A stretch of 64,000 bases of DNA from CAWIHK01 sp963835935 (GTDB lineage Bacteria > Bacteroidota > Ignavibacteria > UBA10030 > CAVZMI01), in the NCBI GenBank assembly GCA_963835935.1, contig CAWIHK010000001.1:1240001-1304000 (forward strand). The letters run 5' to 3'. Shown here one piece after another: positions 59,273-64,000 of this stretch. The notes beneath the pieces were generated by a model, which worked only from the letters and a program-made list of their open reading frames with translations, searched no databases and was not told where the DNA came from. How positions within the stretch are numbered: the stretch's first letter is position 1; every line of letters starts with the position of its first letter. A program made the translations under genes and the position numbers.

Positions 59273-59905
59273 ATGAACATTCATGATGTACTTAGACCAT
59301 TTTTATTACGATTCAGAAAAAGAAGAATGCGTCTGTTCGAAAATATTTTTCAATTATCTAGCACTACAACAATATTGGATATAGGTGGGGATGAGTTCAA
59401 TTGGCAATTTATTAAATCTTCGTCAAAAATAACTATATTAAATATCTCTATGCCGAAAAATATTAGAGAGGGATATAAATATCGATTTGTCTTGGGTGAT
59501 GCCGCATATTTACCATTCTTAGACAAACAATTCGATGTGGCGTTTTCTAATTCAGTGATAGAACATTTGTCTTCATTTGACAGACAGCGATTAATGGCGG
59601 ATGAGATAAAGAGAGTTGGGAAAAGGTATTTTATTCAGACCCCGGCCAAATATTTTCCTATTGAACCTCATTTAATTACACCATTCATTCATTGGCTTCC
59701 ATTAAAAATACAATCGCGCTTAATGCGCAATTTTACAATCTGGGGAATTATCACAAGGCCGACACAGCAATTTATCGATGGATTTCTAAGGGAAAGACGG
59801 CTCCTTTCATTCAAGGAAATGAAGATTCTATTTCCTGATTGTCGCATTATCAAGGAAAAATTTCTATTTATGACAAAATCCTATATCGCAGTTAAAACTC
59901 AATGA
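59273..59905 (+). CDS. Class I SAM-dependent methyltransferase
   Basis: The 210-residue protein has ILDIGGDEFNWQF near residue 35 in the SAM position (G-x-G partly lost), FVLGDAAYLPFLDKQFDVAF near 72 and SNSVIEHL, matching the type 11 pattern. RYFIQTPAKYFPIEPHLITP is a frequent feature of polysaccharide-locus methyltransferases. The stop overlaps the next start by 4 bp. Confidence 0.8.
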   Translation: MNIHDVLRPFLLRFRKRRMRLFENIFQLSSTTTILDIGGDEFNWQFIKSSSKITILNISMPKNIREGYKYRFVLGDAAYLPFLDKQFDVAFSNSVIEHLSSFDRQRLMADEIKRVGKRYFIQTPAKYFPIEPHLITPFIHWLPLKIQSRLMRNFTIWGIITRPTQQFIDGFLRERRLLSFKEMKILFPDCRIIKEKFLFMTKSYIAVKTQ

Positions 59906-61032
59906 AAGCAATTTTCGTTACAAACTTTTGTTCTCATTATCGTGTTGGTGCATTCGAGGAGCTCTCGAGACATCTTCCTGTTAGATTCTATTTTTTTTCT
60001 GATGCAAGTGAACGCTATTGGGAGAAAAATAATCCTGTAAAGATGGGAGATTTTGACGGAAAATATCTTTCCGGTTTCTATCTGTTTCCACGCTTCAGGG
60101 TATCTCTCACTTTAGTATTTAGACTTCTATTTGACGAGTACGATATAGTGATAAAATGTATTAACGGACGATTTGCACTTCCAGTTACCTATGTCATTGC
60201 GCGGTTACGCCGGAAGAAATTCATACTCTGGCAAACCATTTGGTATCACCCGCGAACATTTATTCACAGAATTTCTTTTCCTTTGTTAAAACATATCTGG
60301 AGACATTCAGATGCAATCGTTGTTTATGGAGAGCATGGAAAACACTACCTTGTTTCCAATGGAATTCAATCTGATAAAGTATTCATTGCATGGCAAGCCG
60401 TAGACAACAAGAAATTTGGAATGCCAATATCCGAGAAGCAAATAAGGGACATTAGAGTTCAACTTGGGATATTGGATCGCAAAGTAGTGCTCTATGTTGG
60501 CCGGTTGGTGAACGATAAAGGAATAGAATATCTCATTGATGCATTCACGAGAGTCCAATATGAAAAGAAATTTCTCTTATTGATAGGTGAGGGAGAAAAG
60601 AAATACAAACTTGAATCTATGACAGCTTGCAACGATAATGTTCTTTTTTTGGGTTATGTTGATCAAGAATCGCTGCCTGTTTACTACGCTTTGGCAAGTA
60701 TCACTGTTCTGCCATCAGTGACGACCAAGACTTTTAAAGAGCCATGGGGATTGGTAGTAAATGAAGCCATGAATCAAGGGTGTCCTGCAATTGTTACTGA
60801 TGCCGTTGGAGCAGGTGTTGGTGGTTTAATAAAAAATGGAGAAAATGGGATTGTTGTGCCTGAAAGAGATTCTAAAGCTCTTGCAATTGCGATTGAACAT
60901 ATTCTCAACGACAATCAATTCGAAACTACTCTTAGAACCAACGCAAAAAAAACGATAAGTACATGGGATTTTTCCAAATGGGCAGCCGGATTTACTGACG
61001 CAATAAATTATTGCTTGCATGATGCAAAATAA
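59902..61032 (+). CDS. Family 4 glycosyltransferase
   Basis: The 376-residue GT-B protein begins KAIFVTNFCSHYRVGAFEEL. It carries KVVLYVGRLVNDKGIEYLID near residue 195, LLLIGEGEKKYKLES, VLFLGYVDQESLPVYYALA, and EPWGLVVNEAMNQGCPAIVTD with the E-x7-E site. This N-terminal 'CSHYR' type is seen in transferases acting early in exopolysaccharide assembly. It overlaps the deacetylase gene by 14 bp, so the two products may act on the same lipid-linked intermediate. Confidence 0.87.
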   Translation: MKAIFVTNFCSHYRVGAFEELSRHLPVRFYFFSDASERYWEKNNPVKMGDFDGKYLSGFYLFPRFRVSLTLVFRLLFDEYDIVIKCINGRFALPVTYVIARLRRKKFILWQTIWYHPRTFIHRISFPLLKHIWRHSDAIVVYGEHGKHYLVSNGIQSDKVFIAWQAVDNKKFGMPISEKQIRDIRVQLGILDRKVVLYVGRLVNDKGIEYLIDAFTRVQYEKKFLLLIGEGEKKYKLESMTACNDNVLFLGYVDQESLPVYYALASITVLPSVTTKTFKEPWGLVVNEAMNQGCPAIVTDAVGAGVGGLIKNGENGIVVPERDSKALAIAIEHILNDNQFETTLRTNAKKTISTWDFSKWAAGFTDAINYCLHDAK

Positions 61033-61753
61033 TCCAGAAAAAATAATAACGACAAGCTGGGATGATGGTCATCCATTGGATAAAAGGATAGCTGAACTTC
61101 TGATTAAATATAGATTGAAGGGCACTTTTTACGTCTCTGCATTTAATCCTGAACATGAGGTTATGCAGATCTCCGATATAAAAGAGCTTTCAAAATACTT
61201 TGAAATTGGCGGCCACACAAAAAACCATGTTGTTTTGACGAAGGTGCCTCTTCAGGTTGCTTCTAATGAAATTTCTGAGTGTAAAGCGTGGCTAAGTGAC
61301 ATGATAGGAAAGCCTCCTGTCTGTTTTTGTTATCCGCAGGGAAAGTTTACAGCCTCAATTGTTAAACTCGTTCAAGAAGATGGTTTTAAATACGCACGCA
61401 CTACAGAATATTCGCGAATCGATATTAGAAACATTTTAATTGCTCCGACTACCATGCAGATGTATAAACATACAAAAGGGACTTATCTAAAAAATCTTGT
61501 GAAGAGAGGAAATATCGACGGAATGGAAATGGTTTTTAAAATTCGCCACTACACACCACGTTTGATTGATTTAATTGAATACTGGTTGGAAAAAATTAAT
61601 AGAGAAGGTGGAATATTCCACTTATGGGGACATTCATGGGAAATTGATCAATTTGATTTATGGGGAGAGATAGAGGAAGTCTTAAAATTACTAAGTCATC
61701 TTGACGGGTTTGCATATAAATCAAATGGAGAACTTTTAAACGATGGAAAATAA
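61019..61753 (+). CDS. NodB-like polysaccharide deacetylase (second copy)
   Basis: The 244-residue protein has motif 1 ITTSWDDGHPLDKR, motif 2 FEIGGHTKNHVVL and motif 3 FCYPQGKFTAS, and ends FHLWGHSWEIDQF. It is a diverged paralogue of the product at 54114, with the same order and tail but clearly different sequence. No signal peptide is present. Overlaps with both neighbours imply tight coupling within a sub-operon. Confidence 0.85.
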   Translation: MMQNNPEKIITTSWDDGHPLDKRIAELLIKYRLKGTFYVSAFNPEHEVMQISDIKELSKYFEIGGHTKNHVVLTKVPLQVASNEISECKAWLSDMIGKPPVCFCYPQGKFTASIVKLVQEDGFKYARTTEYSRIDIRNILIAPTTMQMYKHTKGTYLKNLVKRGNIDGMEMVFKIRHYTPRLIDLIEYWLEKINREGGIFHLWGHSWEIDQFDLWGEIEEVLKLLSHLDGFAYKSNGELLNDGK

Positions 61754-62591
61754 TATCCTGATATTAAAATGTTTAAATTATTTATGCTGTCCGAATGATA
61801 GATCTCCATTGGATTATGCTTCAGAAAGATATCTAAAATGTAAAAGTTGTAGGACAAGCTATACAATTCATGCTCCAAATTTTATCGAACTTATGCCGCG
61901 CGCACCAATATCTATACCTTCAGAAATAAAAAATGATTTTGAAAAAAAGTTCTTTGATTCTTACCATCAACTATTTGGTCAGATATTTTCATTTAATGAA
62001 CATGCAATAGCTTGGGGTGCAATAGAAAATATTTCGCCTAAACATGCAAATAGAAAAAAACGGGAAATCGATCAGATATTAAACCGGGCAGACATCCGGA
62101 ACAAGATCACATGTGATGTCTCAGGCGGCGCAGGTTGGATTACACCTCAATTGGCAAAGGAAGCAAGCATTGTTATTCATTGTGATATTTCTTGCGATAA
62201 TCTAAATTATGTTTACAGAAGATCGGAAAATAAAAATATTCTTTTTGTCCGGTTGGATTATTTTTCCGATCCTTTCATTGCCGATTCCATTGATATCATA
62301 TTTTGTACGGATACGCTAATCTACGGAGATTTCATGGTTAAAAAATTTCTCAGGAATATTCATCGATGTTTAAGTATAAATGGAAAAGCGAAAGTTGACT
62401 TCTACAATCGACTTCATAGAAACATATTTCATAAGCCGTACATGATCGGTTATTCGTCTTCAGAGTTGAATATTTTATTACATGAAGTTGGAATTACAAA
62501 ATATGATTATGAAGGTTATTTTCAAGAATGTAAAGGCAATCTGAAATGGATAATCCCATCTACAAGGCATATAGTTACTTTTGGTAAATAA
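61743..62591 (+). CDS. Methyltransferase-like protein with N-terminal zinc ribbon
   Basis: The 282-residue protein starts with a Trm112-like ribbon: CCPNDRSPLDYA near residue 15 then LKCKSCRTSYTI, four Cys in C-x-N...C-x-x-C arrangement, followed by PNFIELMP. The remainder is a class I methyltransferase fold: TCDVSGGAGWITPQLAKEA near 128, VIHCDISCDNLNYV, IADSIDIIFCTDTLIYGDF and INGKAKVDFYNRL. Fusion of ribbon and methyltransferase is common in polysaccharide loci. The acceptor is unknown. Confidence 0.75.
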   Translation: MENNILILKCLNYLCCPNDRSPLDYASERYLKCKSCRTSYTIHAPNFIELMPRAPISIPSEIKNDFEKKFFDSYHQLFGQIFSFNEHAIAWGAIENISPKHANRKKREIDQILNRADIRNKITCDVSGGAGWITPQLAKEASIVIHCDISCDNLNYVYRRSENKNILFVRLDYFSDPFIADSIDIIFCTDTLIYGDFMVKKFLRNIHRCLSINGKAKVDFYNRLHRNIFHKPYMIGYSSSELNILLHEVGITKYDYEGYFQECKGNLKWIIPSTRHIVTFGK

Positions 62592-62645
62592 TGATTTTAT
62601 TTTGAGCTGCAAAATACAACAAATGCCGGTTGACGTGCATATGAG

Positions 62646-63848
62646 GTGCAAGAAAAATTGAGAATTCTAGTAGTTCATAATTACTATCAATTATCAGGCG
62701 GTGAAGATGTAGTTTTCAAGCAAGAAAAAGAATTACTCCGCTCTCATAACCACGAAGTGTTAGAATATACAAGATCAAATGAAGAAATAAATTCCTATTC
62801 ATTCTTTAAAAAAATAAGTTTGGGAATAAAAACCTTATGGGCATTTGATAGTGTGAAAGATTTAAAAAATATTGCTAAATCGTTTAAACCGGATGTAGTT
62901 CATTTCCATAATACATTTCCTCTTATATCGCCGGCGGCGTACTATGTTTTTAGAGCTCTTCATATTCCGATTATTCTTACACTTCATAATTATCGCCTTC
63001 TATGCCCGCGGGCAGATTTCTTTAGAGATGGAAAAGTGTGTGAGGATTGCTTAAACAAGTATTTTCCATGGCCGGGAATTATGCATGCATGCTATCATCA
63101 TTCGAAAATTATGTCGTCCGATGTTTCACTCATGCTTGCTTTCCATCGTTTAATAAATACATGGAATCGATGTGTGAATGCCTTCATTGTGTTATCTAAT
63201 TTCAGCCGTGATAAATTTATTCAAGCTGGCCTGAATGAAAAAAAAATATTTATTAAACCTAATTTTGTTTCACCGGACCCATTTTCCGTAAACAAACTTG
63301 GTGAATGCGCATTATTTGCTGGCCGTCTATCACCTGAAAAAAGAGTAGTAACTCTTCTAAATGCCTGGAAATTAATTGATCATACACCACTACAGATATT
63401 TGGTTCAGGTTCTGATACTGTTACAGTTGAAAGAATGATTAAAGAATATGAATTAAAAAATGTAATCTTAAAGTCTTTTATTCCGAGAGAACAATTAATG
63501 AGAGAAATTAAGAATTCTTTTTTTGTGGTGTTCCCTTCGGAATGGTATGAGACATTTGGTTTGATAATTATTGAAGCGTTTGCATGTGGCATTCCAGTCA
63601 TTGCAGCAAAAATAGGAGCAGTGAAAGAAATTGTGAAGCACGGTTTTACAGGTCTTCATTTTTCACCAGGAGATTATAATGAACTTGCTTATTGGGTCAC
63701 TTGGGCAGGTGATCATCGGCAAGAGATGGAAGAAATGGGAAGAAATGCACGTAAAGAATATGAAATCAAGTATTCGGCGAATGTGAATTATCAAATGCTT
63801 ATAAATATTTATAATGTCGCACGTGAACAAATAAACTCGAAATCCTAA
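62646..63848 (+). CDS. Family 4 glycosyltransferase
   Basis: The 400-residue GT-B protein opens LRILVVHNYYQLSGGEDVVF, the N-terminus of a common exopolysaccharide transferase subgroup. It contains PDVVHFHNTFPLISPAAYYV, LTLHNYRLLCPRADFFRDGK, CEDCLN, LFAGRLSPEKRVVTLLNAW and FPSEWYETFGLIIIEAFACG with the E-x7-E site. GTG at 62646 or TTG at 62658 may be the start; AGGTG at 62643 fits the latter. Confidence 0.87.
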   Translation: MQEKLRILVVHNYYQLSGGEDVVFKQEKELLRSHNHEVLEYTRSNEEINSYSFFKKISLGIKTLWAFDSVKDLKNIAKSFKPDVVHFHNTFPLISPAAYYVFRALHIPIILTLHNYRLLCPRADFFRDGKVCEDCLNKYFPWPGIMHACYHHSKIMSSDVSLMLAFHRLINTWNRCVNAFIVLSNFSRDKFIQAGLNEKKIFIKPNFVSPDPFSVNKLGECALFAGRLSPEKRVVTLLNAWKLIDHTPLQIFGSGSDTVTVERMIKEYELKNVILKSFIPREQLMREIKNSFFVVFPSEWYETFGLIIIEAFACGIPVIAAKIGAVKEIVKHGFTGLHFSPGDYNELAYWVTWAGDHRQEMEEMGRNARKEYEIKYSANVNYQMLINIYNVAREQINSKS

Positions 63849-63899
63849 ATTTCTTTATTTTCATTGAGAATATGTTTACTCACAATATGTTCTCCAATT

Positions 63900-64000
63900 A
63901 TGAAGTCCAACTACGAAATCAATAAAGTTCCTGTTTTAAGTATTCCAATTTTTAGTCAATCATTAGAACAGGTTGTTCGAATTATTATGAACGAGCTTGA
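63900..64000 (+). CDS. Probable WecG/TagA/CpsF-family glycosyltransferase, N-terminus only
   Basis: From the ATG at 63900 an open frame runs to the window edge: MKSNYEINKVPVLSIPIFSQ, then SLEQVVRIIMNEL. The pattern 'V-L-x-I-P-I-x-x-x-x-x-E-x-x-V-x-x-I' is how WecG/TagA/CpsF transferases begin. Only 33 codons are visible, so the call rests mainly on this pattern and on the locus. Confidence 0.45.
   Translation, partial: MKSNYEINKVPVLSIPIFSQSLEQVVRIIMNEL

Overview
The window looks like a chromosomal segment of an FCB-group (Bacteroidota/Chlorobi/Ignavibacteria-like) Gram-negative bacterium. This is inferred from several signs: a YPNPFNPST-type C-terminal domain of the type IX secretion (T9SS) class at about 1.05-1.3 kb, lipid A genes (lpxB, lpxK), an UpxY/NusG-like antiterminator heading a polysaccharide locus, DUF4922 beside SpoIID and an AmpG-like carrier, and a TAnnTTTG-like promoter box ahead of a tRNA. 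No rRNA or complete phylogenetic marker set is present, so the phylum is an inference.

Layout. 0-3.3 kb: the 5' part of an IS1634-type transposase runs off the left edge and cuts a secreted beta-propeller gene, whose near-identical intact paralogue follows. 3.5-7.8 kb: housekeeping and metabolism (YmdB-like phosphodiesterase, folD, alanine dehydrogenase, CoA-transferase). 7.8-14.1 kb: a tightly overlapping five-gene operon (two-domain glycosyltransferase, HIT-like DUF4922 protein, SpoIID/LytB protein, AmpG-like carrier, serine hydrolase) that looks like a peptidoglycan/muropeptide module. 14.1-16.2 kb: two odd tRNA genes and a small island of orphan and decayed genes. 16.2-23.2 kb: BadF-type sugar kinase, P5C dehydrogenase, sucC, gatB, tandem Usp, tpiA. 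23.5-41.1 kb: a GH2-like pseudoenzyme fused to a membrane domain, smc, a lipid A block (lpxB, DUF374 acyltransferase, lpxK), ppdK, queA, ispD, plsY, gpsA.

41.1-41.6 kb holds an intact tRNA-Thr(CGT) followed by tRNA copies broken up by palindromic repeats. From 41.8 kb to the right edge lies a surface-polysaccharide locus: UpxY regulator, UDP-sugar dehydrogenase flanked by two nucleotidyltransferase modules of AbiEii/DUF6036 type, SLBB/Wza-like export protein, Wzz-like chain-length protein, Wzx-like flippase, an O-antigen ligase/polymerase, six glycosyltransferases (including a probable WecG/TagA-type gene cut by the right edge), five methyltransferases and two NodB-like deacetylases. From about 49.4 kb the DNA is visibly more AT-rich, as expected of an exchangeable polysaccharide cassette.

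Most noteworthy: the peptidoglycan-type operon with its HIT-like candidate nucleotidyltransferase, the GH2-Yip1-like fusion that has lost both catalytic glutamates, the tRNA-Thr copies interrupted by hairpin repeats, the two aberrant tRNAs beside an island, and a roughly 287-bp element with terminal inverted repeats inside the polysaccharide locus.
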